From Pseudomonas laurylsulfatiphila (lineage in GTDB: Bacteria; Pseudomonadota; Gammaproteobacteria; Pseudomonadales; Pseudomonadaceae), in the NCBI RefSeq assembly GCF_002934665.1, contig NZ_NIRS01000005.1, positions 248,001 to 312,000 of the forward strand: DNA of 64,000 bases. Reading direction: 5' to 3'. The position numbers were made by a program, and so were the translations under genes. Numbering within the stretch: position 1 is the stretch's first letter; each line of letters opens with the position of its first letter. The notes beneath the pieces are model-generated. The model was not told where the DNA came from. It ran no database searches and saw only the letters and a list, made by a program, of their open reading frames with translations. Below, piece by piece: positions 50,726 through 58,264 of this stretch.

Positions 50726-51013
50726 TTATTCCTGCGGGTCGAGGTTATCCAGCGCCTGGTTCACCGCCAGTTCGCCCAGCATGATGACCTGCGCGATCCC
50801 CAGCATCGTGCTGCGTTGCGAGCCTTCCAGCAGTCCGGCGAAATCGCTGGCCATGACATTGGCCGAGGCGAGGGATTCGCAGGCGTGGGCCAACAGGGTT
50901 TCGGTGTCGAGGCCCGGGGCGATGACGAATGTTTGGCTGGGTTTGCGCGGGGTGAAATTGATGCGGGTGGAGAGGTTGTCGCAATCGGGAGGATCGGGGG
51001 TAACTTTCAACAT
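50726..51013 (-). CDS. Small Pseudomonas protein of DUF6124/DUF3077-like type
   Basis: A 95-residue cytoplasmic protein, MLKVTPDPPDCDNLSTRINF at the start, with a helical C-terminal part containing DTETLLAHACESLASANVMA, LLEGSQRSTMLGIAQVIMLG and ELAVNQALDNLDPQE. From memory, similar small proteins occur in many copies in Pseudomonas genomes under these DUF numbers; their function is unknown. The ATG at 51013 has GGAG-type sequence (CTCC at 51023-51026 on the plus strand) about 10 bases upstream. Its transcript would carry a long structured leader. Confidence 0.75.
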   Translation of the reverse strand: MLKVTPDPPDCDNLSTRINFTPRKPSQTFVIAPGLDTETLLAHACESLASANVMASDFAGLLEGSQRSTMLGIAQVIMLGELAVNQALDNLDPQE

Positions 51014-51332
51014 TTGATGGAACTCCGGGTGAGAAAAAAGGAGCCATCACCCTCGCTACCAAACGAAGGGTGGCGGCCATACGCAGGTTGGTAGACCGGT
51101 CACCAGGAACCCGGCACGTCCGAAGATGCCCTGCGCATGGCCACCATATGAGCAGAGACAGAAACGAACCCTGCAAAGGGTGGCGCAATGCGCCGAGGTG
51201 AACACGGGCTACCAAACCCGATCACTGATGTTCAGTGACGCGGAAACGATAGAAGCCGCCCCCCCAGGCGCACAAGCCGGCGGATTCTGGCGTAGTCGTA
51301 GTCCCTTACGCAAGAATGCGTAGGTTGCGACT
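51014..51332 (-). ncRNA. Structured leader upstream of the DUF6124-like gene
   Basis: About 320 bases without a convincing ORF contain several local inverted repeats: CTACCAA/TTGGTAG (51056-51062 with 51088-51094), TCACTGA-TGT-TCAGTGA (51222-51238, perfect), TACGCA-AGAA-TGCGTA (51307-51322, perfect) inside AGTCG/CGACT (51294-51298 with 51328-51332). Motifs such as GGGTGGCG recur at 51068 and 51178. This looks like a folded 5' untranslated RNA or a small RNA. I recall similar sequences in front of related small genes in other pseudomonads but could not check. Confidence 0.5.
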
Positions 51333-51380
51333 GTCAGGGATGTCGATCATACAAAGGCTTTCATTGCACCGACTGGCCTC

Positions 51381-51472
51381 ATCGCGGGCAAGCCCGCTCC
51401 CACAGGGATCGTCGGGATTCGCACAACTTGTGTTTCACCCAAGACCTTTGTGGGAGCGGGCTTGCCCGCGAT
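51381..51472. repeat. Outward REP pair with conserved spacer (CACAGGGATC...ACTTGTG)
   Basis: ATCGCGGGCAAGCCCGCTCC on the left and GGAGCGGGCTTGCCCGCGAT on the right. The spacer CACAGGGATCGTCGGGATTC GCACAACTTGTG resembles the one at 54198. It lies downstream of pchP. Confidence 0.92.
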
Positions 51473-51487
51473 GGCAGCGCCGCGGTC

Positions 51488-52543
51488 TTACTGGATCTCT
51501 TCCGGTTTGACGACCACCCAGTTCTTGTCGGCAGTCACCGTCAAGCCTTCCTTGGCCTGGGCCGCGGCGTTCTTGGCCATCATGCCCTGGATCTGGGTCA
51601 TGTACTTGTCCTTGCGATTGACCCACAGGTGAATGCCGCCCTTGGCCACATCAACACTCTGGAACAGCATGTAGCCGTCGCTGCTCGGGGTATCACCGCC
51701 AACCAGCACCGGTTTTTTCCACTCATCGATGTAGGTCAGGATCGCCGCCTGCTTGCCGGCCATCCAGGTCGCCGGGGTCCACAGGTACGGGGTCAGTTCC
51801 AGGCCGAGGTTGGCCTTCTCGTCATATTTGCCGGCGGTGATCTGCTTGCGCGCGGTGGTCAGCTCGCCCGTCTTCGGGTCCTTGAGCAGCAACGACACGC
51901 CGATCACGTTCTGCGGTTTGACGTTGTAGCCGTATTTCGGATCGGCCGCGACCATGCGCACCAGTTCTTCGGAGGCGGCGGTCATCACGTAGACCTCGAT
52001 GCCGTTCTCCATCAGCTTGTTGTACAGCTCTTGCTGGCCGGTGAAGATTTTCGGCGGATTGACGTCGAGTTTCTTGACCACGTCGCCTTCGTAATAAGTC
52101 GCCGGCACCGGCTTGCCGGACGCCATCATTTCGTCGACGTAGCCCTTGAGTTCCTTGAGGGTAAAGCCGGAGAAGACCTGCGCGACCCATGGATAGCAAA
52201 CCATGTCGTCGACTTCGCAGAGGCGGTAGTAGTAGCTGAACAGGCTTTCCTTGTGGTCGGCGGTGTCCTTGAACGGCATCAGTTTCAGGGAGGGATCGAG
52301 CTTTTCGCGGGTGATCAGGCCCTTGTTTTCCATGAACGGCAGCAACGACTCTTCGAGGTCGTAGCGGTAACTGGTGTTGTCCATGTCGAACACCGCGTAG
52401 TTACCCTTGTTGGCGTTGGCGGCGATCATCGCGTCCAGCGCCTTGGCCTGATCGGCTGGCCAGTGTTTCAGATCCGTTGCGAAAACCTGGCCGGCAAGGC
52501 CCAGGCAAAGTGCTGCAGCCAGTAATTTCGGTGCGAACTTCAT
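51488..52543 (-). CDS. pchP: Phosphorylcholine phosphatase, periplasmic HAD enzyme
   Basis: A 351-residue exported haloacid-dehalogenase phosphatase that releases choline from phosphorylcholine in the periplasm. The signal peptide is MKFAPKLLAAALCLGLAGQV with cleavage after FA (about 22-23). HAD motif I is NYAVFDMDNTSYRY with the nucleophile Asp (about 53) and the DxDNT signature; motif II is VYVMTAASEELVRM; motif III/IV residues are in VLVGGDTPSSDGYMLF. The sequence style matches P. aeruginosa PchP (PA5292). It is divergent from the symporter. GbdR control, known in P. aeruginosa, cannot be confirmed here. Confidence 0.9.
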   Translation of the reverse strand: MKFAPKLLAAALCLGLAGQVFATDLKHWPADQAKALDAMIAANANKGNYAVFDMDNTSYRYDLEESLLPFMENKGLITREKLDPSLKLMPFKDTADHKESLFSYYYRLCEVDDMVCYPWVAQVFSGFTLKELKGYVDEMMASGKPVPATYYEGDVVKKLDVNPPKIFTGQQELYNKLMENGIEVYVMTAASEELVRMVAADPKYGYNVKPQNVIGVSLLLKDPKTGELTTARKQITAGKYDEKANLGLELTPYLWTPATWMAGKQAAILTYIDEWKKPVLVGGDTPSSDGYMLFQSVDVAKGGIHLWVNRKDKYMTQIQGMMAKNAAAQAKEGLTVTADKNWVVVKPEEIQ

Positions 52544-52670
52544 TGGCGTTTCTCCCTGAATGTGAAAGAGATCGACGCTAACAAATAAGTGTGACAGTCC
52601 TCGTCTGTCAGCGACCGTCCGCGTCCCTTTCGCGCCAGCTGCATTTCTGACAGCGACATCCGCTTATTCC

Positions 52671-52696
52671 AAAAACGACGGATATCATACGTTTTT
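52671..52696. promoter_or_regulatory. Inverted repeat AAAAACG-N12-CGTTTTT upstream of the symporter gene
   Basis: AAAAACG (52671-52677) and CGTTTTT (52690-52696) are perfect inverse copies in the most AT-rich part of the divergent pchP/symporter gap, about 90 bases before the symporter ATG. It may be an operator; CysB control of cystine uptake is a plausible thought but not shown by the sequence. Confidence 0.4.
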
Positions 52697-52785
52697 GATA
52701 TTAATTCATTAGTTTTCAAGCTGTTAGGCTTGCCGGTTCGCGGTTGCCCAAGGGTGCAACCGGCACAAGTCTTATCGGAGTCTTC

Positions 52786-54177
52786 ATGAATCTGCCGCTG
52801 ATCCTCAATCTGCTGGTGTTCCTCGCCCTGCTCTTCGGCCTGGCGCAAACCCGCCACACGACATGGAGCCTGGCGAAAAAAGTCCTGCTCGCGCTGGTGC
52901 TGGGCGTGGCGTTCGGTGTGGCGTTGCACACTGTCTACGGTGCCGGCAACCCGGTGCTGAAAGCCTCGATCGGCTGGTTCGATCTGGTGGGCAACGGTTA
53001 TGTGCAATTGCTGCAAATGATCGTGATCCCGCTGGTGTTCGCCTCGATCCTCAGCGCCGTGGCCCGTCTGCACAACGCCTCGTCGCTGGGCAAGATCAGC
53101 TTCCTGACCATCGGCACGCTGCTGTTCACCACGGCCATCGCGGCCTTGATCGGCATCGGCCTGACCAACCTGTTCGGCCTGACTGCCGAAGGCCTGGTGG
53201 CCGGTACCCAGGAAATGGCGCGCCTGCAAACCATCCAGACCGATTACGCCGGCAAGGTCGCCGACCTGAATGTGCCGCAGCTGCTGCTGTCGTTCATTCC
53301 GCAAAACCCCTTCGCCGACCTGGCGCGGGCCAAGCCGACGTCGATCATCAGCGTGGTGATTTTCGCTGCGTTCCTGGGTGTCGCGGCGCTGCAATTGCTC
53401 AAGGATGATGCCGAGAAAGGTCAGAAAGTGATCAACGCCATCGACACCCTGCAAGCCTGGGTGATGCGTCTGGTGCGCCTGGTGATGAAGCTGACCCCGT
53501 ACGGCGTGCTGGCGCTGATGACCAAAGTGGTCGCCGGTTCCAACCTGCAAGACATCATCAAGCTCGGCAGTTTCGTGGTGGTGTCCTACATCGGTCTGGG
53601 CCTGATGTTCGTGGTGCATGGCGTGCTGGTGTCGGCCGCCGGGATCAACCCGCTGCGGTTCTTCCGCAAGATCTGGCCGGTGCTGACGTTTGCCTTCACC
53701 AGCCGTTCCAGCGCAGCGACGATTCCGTTGAGCATCGAAGCGCAGACCAGCCGTCTGGGCATCCCGCAATCCATCGCCAGTTTCGCCGCTTCGTTCGGCG
53801 CGACCATTGGCCAGAACGGCTGTGCCGGTCTGTACCCGGCGATGTTGGCGGTGATGGTGGCGCCGACCGTGGGCATCAACCCGCTGGACCCGCTGTGGAT
53901 CGTGACGCTGGTGGCGATTGTGACGCTGAGCTCGGCCGGTGTGGCCGGTGTCGGTGGTGGCGCGACCTTTGCCGCGTTGATCGTACTGCCGGCGATGGGT
54001 TTGCCGGTGTCACTGGTGGCGTTGCTGATTTCGGTCGAGCCGCTGATTGATATGGGGCGTACAGCGCTGAACGTGAGCGGTTCGATGACGGCCGGTGCGA
54101 TTACCAGCCAGGTGATGCAGCAGACGGACAAGGCGCTGCTGGATGCGGATGAGCATTCGGCGTTGGCGCAGGCTTGA
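52786..54177 (+). CDS. Cystine/dicarboxylate:cation symporter (TcyP-like)
   Basis: A 463-residue inner-membrane DAACS-family carrier. The start MNLPLILNLLVFLALLFGLA at 52786 has CGGAG upstream. Eight or so hydrophobic segments and two re-entrant loops are expected; the serine-rich loop is FAFTSRSSAATIPLSIEAQT (about 302-321), and FGATIGQNGCAGLYPAM and SSAGVAGVGGGATFAALIVL are family segments. The N-terminal layout and GVGGG loop favour L-cystine symporters of the TcyP group over DctA or GltP, but transport specificity is not certain. It is divergent from pchP. Confidence 0.87.
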   Translation: MNLPLILNLLVFLALLFGLAQTRHTTWSLAKKVLLALVLGVAFGVALHTVYGAGNPVLKASIGWFDLVGNGYVQLLQMIVIPLVFASILSAVARLHNASSLGKISFLTIGTLLFTTAIAALIGIGLTNLFGLTAEGLVAGTQEMARLQTIQTDYAGKVADLNVPQLLLSFIPQNPFADLARAKPTSIISVVIFAAFLGVAALQLLKDDAEKGQKVINAIDTLQAWVMRLVRLVMKLTPYGVLALMTKVVAGSNLQDIIKLGSFVVVSYIGLGLMFVVHGVLVSAAGINPLRFFRKIWPVLTFAFTSRSSAATIPLSIEAQTSRLGIPQSIASFAASFGATIGQNGCAGLYPAMLAVMVAPTVGINPLDPLWIVTLVAIVTLSSAGVAGVGGGATFAALIVLPAMGLPVSLVALLISVEPLIDMGRTALNVSGSMTAGAITSQVMQQTDKALLDADEHSALAQA

Positions 54178-54197
54178 GTAGCGTCTGATAGACCGCT

Positions 54198-54288
54198 ATC
54201 GCGAGCAAGCTCGCTCCCACAGGGATCTGTGGTGTTCACACAATTTGTGATTCACCTCAAACACTGTGGGAGCGAGCTTGCTCGCGAT
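54198..54288. repeat. Outward REP pair with conserved spacer (as at 51381)
   Basis: ATCGCGAGCAAGCTCGCTCC at the left, GGAGCGAGCTTGCTCGCGAT at the right; the spacer CACAGGGATCTGTGGTGTTC ACACAATTTGTG is clearly related to that at 51381. Length is 91 bp against 92. Confidence 0.92.
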
Positions 54289-54292
54289 GCTT

Positions 54293-54805
54293 TTAGGCTT
54301 TTTCCCAGACTTCGAAGCTGTACGCCGGCTTACCGTCTAATGCCGGGTTTTCAACGTTGGAAACCAGTTTCCATTCCTTCAAATCAAACTCCGGAAACCA
54401 CGCATCCCCTTCCGGGCTCAGCGCCACGCGGGTCAGGTACAACCGGTCAGCCTGCGCCAGCCCTTGCGCATACAACTGCGCGCCGCCAATCAGCATCAAT
54501 TCATCGACGCCCTGTTCCTTCGCCCATGCTTCGGCGCGAACGACGGCGGCTTCCAGCGACGGATAAACCTCCGCGCCTTCGAGTTGCAGATCCGCCTGGC
54601 GACTGACCACGATGTTCAGGCGGCCCGGCAGCGGACGACCGAGGGAATCCCAGGTCTTGCGACCCATGATGATCGGCTTGCCGAGGGTGGTGGCCTTGAA
54701 ATATTTGAAGTCCCCCGGCAAGTGCCAGGGCATGCTGTTGTCGACGCCGATCACACGGTTTTCACCGAGGGCTGCAATCAGGCTGAGGGGGAGTGATTTA
54801 GTCAT
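54293..54805 (-). CDS. folA: Dihydrofolate reductase
   Basis: A 170-residue NADPH-dependent enzyme making tetrahydrofolate. The start at 54805 (MTKSLPLSLIAALGENRVIG) matches the family; a longer in-frame form from 54871 lacks support. Motifs: active-site GVDNSMPWHLPGDFKYFKAT with catalytic Asp-equivalent in LPGDFKYF, then PIIMGRKTWDSLGRPLPGRL and the nucleotide-binding ELMLIGGAQLYAQGLAQADR. It is divergent from the DUF2868 gene and ends at the REP pair. Confidence 0.96.
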   Translation of the reverse strand: MTKSLPLSLIAALGENRVIGVDNSMPWHLPGDFKYFKATTLGKPIIMGRKTWDSLGRPLPGRLNIVVSRQADLQLEGAEVYPSLEAAVVRAEAWAKEQGVDELMLIGGAQLYAQGLAQADRLYLTRVALSPEGDAWFPEFDLKEWKLVSNVENPALDGKPAYSFEVWEKA

Positions 54806-54890
54806 GCCGGCGAGGATACCAGAGCCTCGCTTTCGCCGATAAGCGCCACAGCGGTTATGCTCACAGCTCATTTAAGCGACGGGATGCCGC

Positions 54891-56261
54891 GTGACTGAAC
54901 TCAATACCCTCTGGCTGACAGAAACCATCCGCCTGCGCGAAGAACACGCAGGCCCACTGGAAGACTTGGAAGCCAACCGACTGGCCCGCAGCGCCGGCGG
55001 CGATTTGCCGGCGCGCATTCAACGCCGCGCCCTGTGGCTGGCTGAACGCGATGGCCTGACTGCAGCCCTTAAACACTGGCTGCAAGGCTCGCGGCTGGCG
55101 CTGATCGTAATGGCCGTGCTGGCGGTGATCAGCGGTGCCGGCCTGGCCTTCGCGGCTATGGGCGACGGCCTGCACCCGGTGAATGTGTTCTGGGCATTGG
55201 GCAGCCTGCTCGGGCTCAATCTGGTCCTGTTGCTGAGTTGGGCGTTGGGACTGGTGTTTGCCGGCGAACACGGCGCCAGCCTCGGACGCCTGTGGCTATG
55301 GCTCAGCGAAAAACTCGCTCGTGACGCCAAGGCCGCGCAGTTGGCCCCCGCCCTGCTCCTGTTACTGCAGCGGCAGAAACTCAATCGCTGGGCCATCGGC
55401 GTGCTGGTCAACAGCCTGTGGTTGTTGGCGATGATCAGCGCGCTGGTGATCTTGCTGATGTTGATGGCGACCCGGCGCTACGGCTTCGTCTGGGAAACCA
55501 CGATCCTCAGTGCTGACACCTTTATCGCCGTCACTCAGGCGCTGGGTGCGTTGCCGGCCCTGTTTGGCTTCAGTGTGCCGACCGTAGAGATGATCCGCGC
55601 CAGTGGCGATGCCGCACTGAACATCGAAAGCGCCCGCCAGGCCTGGGCCGCCTGGCTGGTGGGCGTACTGCTGGTCTACGGCGTTTTGCCGCGCCTGCTG
55701 CTCGCGCTGTTTTGCCTGTGGCGTTGGAAGACAGGGCAAACAGCGCTGCGTCTGGATTTGAACCTGCCCGGCTACGCGCAACTGCGCGAACGCTTGATGC
55801 CCACCAGCGAACGCCTCGGCGTCAGCGATGCGGCACCGGCGCAACTGCATCGCGTGGAAAGCGGTGTCACCGAGCAGCAAAGCGACGGTGCGCTGTTGGT
55901 CGCCATCGAACTGGACGACCAACGCCCGTGGCCACCGCAATTGCCAAAAAACGTGAGCAACGCCGGCATCCTCGACAGTCGCGAATCGCGGCACAAACTC
56001 CTCGAACAACTGAGCCGCTTTCCCCCGGCACGCCTGGCCATCGCCTGCGATCCGCGACGCTCGCCGGATCGCGGCAGCCTGGCCTTGATTGCCGAACTGG
56101 CCCGCAGCGCCAGCGCCACCCGCGTGTGGTTGTTGCAGGCGCCGCCCGGTGAAGCGCTGGACGCCGAGCGCCTGGGCGACTGGCACGTGGCGCTGCAACA
56201 GCTCGAGTTGCCATTTGCCGATTGTGCACCGATGAACTGGCTGGAGACGGGTCATGACTGA
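54891..56261 (+). CDS. DUF2868 membrane protein, partner of the downstream GTPase
   Basis: A 456-residue inner-membrane protein of unknown function. The N-terminal soluble part (LTETIRLREEHAGPLEDLEA) is followed by four hydrophobic segments: LALIVMAVLAVISGAGLAFA (about 65-84), LGSLLGLNLVLLLSWALGLV (about 102-121), VNSLWLLAMISALVILLMLM and AWLVGVLLVYGVLPRLLLAL. The last 170 residues are soluble and contain ELDDQRPWPPQLPKN and LAIACDPRRSPDRGSLALIA. The name DUF2868 is from memory of this gene pair. It overlaps the GTPase start by 8 bp, so the two are made together. Confidence 0.82.
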   Translation: MTELNTLWLTETIRLREEHAGPLEDLEANRLARSAGGDLPARIQRRALWLAERDGLTAALKHWLQGSRLALIVMAVLAVISGAGLAFAAMGDGLHPVNVFWALGSLLGLNLVLLLSWALGLVFAGEHGASLGRLWLWLSEKLARDAKAAQLAPALLLLLQRQKLNRWAIGVLVNSLWLLAMISALVILLMLMATRRYGFVWETTILSADTFIAVTQALGALPALFGFSVPTVEMIRASGDAALNIESARQAWAAWLVGVLLVYGVLPRLLLALFCLWRWKTGQTALRLDLNLPGYAQLRERLMPTSERLGVSDAAPAQLHRVESGVTEQQSDGALLVAIELDDQRPWPPQLPKNVSNAGILDSRESRHKLLEQLSRFPPARLAIACDPRRSPDRGSLALIAELARSASATRVWLLQAPPGEALDAERLGDWHVALQQLELPFADCAPMNWLETGHD

Positions 56262-57630
56262 CACCAGGAAGCAACCTCTGAAACTCGCCGTGGTCGGTCA
56301 CACCAACGTCGGTAAAACCTCGTTGTTGCGCACCCTGACCCGCGACGTCGGTTTCGGTGAAGTGTCCCATCGTCCCAGTACCACGCGGCACGTCGAAGGC
56401 GCCCGTCTTTCGGTGGACGGCGAGCCACTGCTCGACCTCTACGACACCCCCGGCCTGGAAGACGCCATCGCCCTGCTCGATTACCTCGAACGCCTCGAAC
56501 GCCCGGGTGAGCGCCTCGACGGTCCTGCACGCCTGGCGCGTTTCCTTGATGGCAGCGAAGCCCGGCAACGCTTCGAACAGGAAGCCAAGGTGCTGCGTCA
56601 GTTGCTGGCGTCGGATGCCGGTCTTTATGTGATCGACGCCCGTGAGCCGGTGTTGGCCAAGTATCGCGACGAGCTGGAAGTGTTGGCCAGTTGCGGCAAA
56701 CCCTTGCTGCCGGTGCTGAATTTCGTCAGCAGCGCCAACCATCGCGAACCGGCCTGGCGTGAGGCGCTGGCGCGGCTGGGCTTGCATGCCCTGGTGCGTT
56801 TCGACAGCGTCGCGCCGCCGGAAGACGGCGAGCGTCGACTCTATGAAAGTCTCGCCCTCCTGCTGGAAACTGCCCGGCCGCAACTCGAACGCCTGATCGC
56901 CGATCAGCAGGCCCAGCGTCTGGCTCGCCAGCAAAGCGCGGAGCGATTGATTGCCGAATTGCTGATCGATTGCGCGGCTTGCCGACGCAGTGTGGTCAGT
57001 GAAGCCGAGCAGGAACAACAGGCGATCAGCGAATTGCGCAAAGCCGTACGCCAGCGCGAGCAGCGTTGCGTCGAGGCCCTGCTCAAGCTCTACGCCTTCC
57101 GCCCACAGGATGCCGCCGCCAGTGATTTACCGCTGCTCGATGGCCGTTGGGGTGATGATTTGTTCAACCCGGAAACTCTCAAGCAACTGGGTGTGCGCGT
57201 CGGTGGTGGGATTGCCGCAGGCGCCGCTGCCGGGGCCGGAGTCGATTTGCTGGTGGGCGGGATTACGCTCGGCGCCGCCGCACTGGCCGGCGCCATCGCC
57301 GGTGGCGCCCTGCAAACCGCGCGCAGTTATGGCAGCCGCTTGCTGGGCAAGATCAAGGGCCAGCGCGAACTGACGGTGGATGACAACGTGCTGCGCCTGT
57401 TGGCGCTGCGCCAGCGGCAATTGCTGCAAGCGCTGAACGCCCGTGGGCATGCGGCGATGGACAGCATCCAGGTGGCCACGCCTCAGGACAAGAGCTGGCG
57501 CGAAGGCAAACTGCCCGAGGCGTTGAACAAGGCGCGGGCGCATCCGCAGTGGTCGTCGTTGAATCCGCATCCGAAGTTGAATCAGGCAGAGCGGCAGGAG
57601 CAGGTTGAGGTGTTGGCGCAGCAGTTGTGA
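56254..57630 (+). CDS. DUF3482 family GTPase
   Basis: A 458-residue predicted GTPase. G1 is LAVVGHTNVGKTSLLRTLTR (about 10-29), the switch region has HRPSTTRHVEGARL, G3 is LLDLYDTPGLEDAIALLDYL, and the expected G4 place reads VLNFVSSANHREP, which departs from NKxD. The middle is a coiled-coil-like Gln/Arg/Glu-rich stretch (QLERLIADQQAQRLARQQSA). Near 315-350 a Gly/Ala-rich hydrophobic segment (VGGGIAAGAAAGAGVDLLVG) could insert in a membrane. It overlaps DUF2868 by 8 bp. Function unknown; a membrane-linked dynamin- or YcjX-like role is only a guess. Confidence 0.85.
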   Translation: MTDTRKQPLKLAVVGHTNVGKTSLLRTLTRDVGFGEVSHRPSTTRHVEGARLSVDGEPLLDLYDTPGLEDAIALLDYLERLERPGERLDGPARLARFLDGSEARQRFEQEAKVLRQLLASDAGLYVIDAREPVLAKYRDELEVLASCGKPLLPVLNFVSSANHREPAWREALARLGLHALVRFDSVAPPEDGERRLYESLALLLETARPQLERLIADQQAQRLARQQSAERLIAELLIDCAACRRSVVSEAEQEQQAISELRKAVRQREQRCVEALLKLYAFRPQDAAASDLPLLDGRWGDDLFNPETLKQLGVRVGGGIAAGAAAGAGVDLLVGGITLGAAALAGAIAGGALQTARSYGSRLLGKIKGQRELTVDDNVLRLLALRQRQLLQALNARGHAAMDSIQVATPQDKSWREGKLPEALNKARAHPQWSSLNPHPKLNQAERQEQVEVLAQQL

Positions 57631-57642
57631 ACCTGCTGATCG

Positions 57643-58188
57643 TCAGCGCCAGTTGAACTGCAGATACGCAGTACTGAGCTGTGAGACGCGCTGTTGATCC
57701 ACCGCATCCTGGTCACCGTCGTTATCCATATCGAAGTGGATCAGCCAATCCATCTTCCCGTCGTTGTTGGTGTCATAGGCGGAGGCGGTGTAAACGATAG
57801 TTTGATCCGACGGTTTGCCGACGCCTTCATGAAAGTGCAGGCGCACGGTGTCTGGCGAACCGTCATTGGCGAAATCTTCGGTGAATATCTTCAGATAGCG
57901 ATCCCAGGTCTCGCCGCGGTTGAACCAGTTGAGCTGCAAGTAGGCGTTTGCAAACGACTTGAGCAACCGCTCGTCCTTGGTGTTTTCCTTACCGTCGTTG
58001 TTCACATCACCGACCTGGAAATCAACCTTGCCATCAGCCGTGATATCCAGCGCATAGGCTTTATGGATGAGCCTGTCTTCTGCCCCGCTACTCTCCTCGA
58101 AAAAATGCAGGAGGACGGTGTCGGCCTTGCCGTTCGCGCTGCGGTCCTGGGCAGTCACTTTCAAATAACGCATGGTGGAGTTTCTCAT
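57643..58188 (-). CDS. Internally duplicated calcium-loop (EF-hand/dockerin-like) protein
   Basis: A protein of about 181 residues that I cannot assign to a named family. It consists of two tandem repeats of about 85-90 residues: each starts with RYLK, then has DTV-LHF, then two D-x-[DN]-x-DG loops, and ends with AYLQ[LF]NW. Calcium-type loops seen are DITADGKVDF, DVNNDGKENTKDE, DTNNDGKMDW and DMDNDGDQDA, plus weaker DRSANGKADT and DFANDGSPDT. No signal peptide is visible, so export, if any, would be by a type I system. The start could be 58188 (MRNSTMRYLK) or 58173 (MRYLK). It converges on the GTPase gene. Confidence 0.75.
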   Translation of the reverse strand: MRNSTMRYLKVTAQDRSANGKADTVLLHFFEESSGAEDRLIHKAYALDITADGKVDFQVGDVNNDGKENTKDERLLKSFANAYLQLNWFNRGETWDRYLKIFTEDFANDGSPDTVRLHFHEGVGKPSDQTIVYTASAYDTNNDGKMDWLIHFDMDNDGDQDAVDQQRVSQLSTAYLQFNWR

Positions 58189-58264
58189 TGAAGAAGGGCC
58201 GATCAAGCTAGCCCGTCCCGTCGGAACTCTCTGCGCGAACAGTTTCTTTTGCTTGTAGGGCGTT

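Noticed and set aside
50745..51215. Minus-strand frame of 156 codons across the DUF6124 leader
   Set aside because: It overlaps the small gene in another frame and has no ribosome-binding site; the structured-RNA reading of the leader is preferred.
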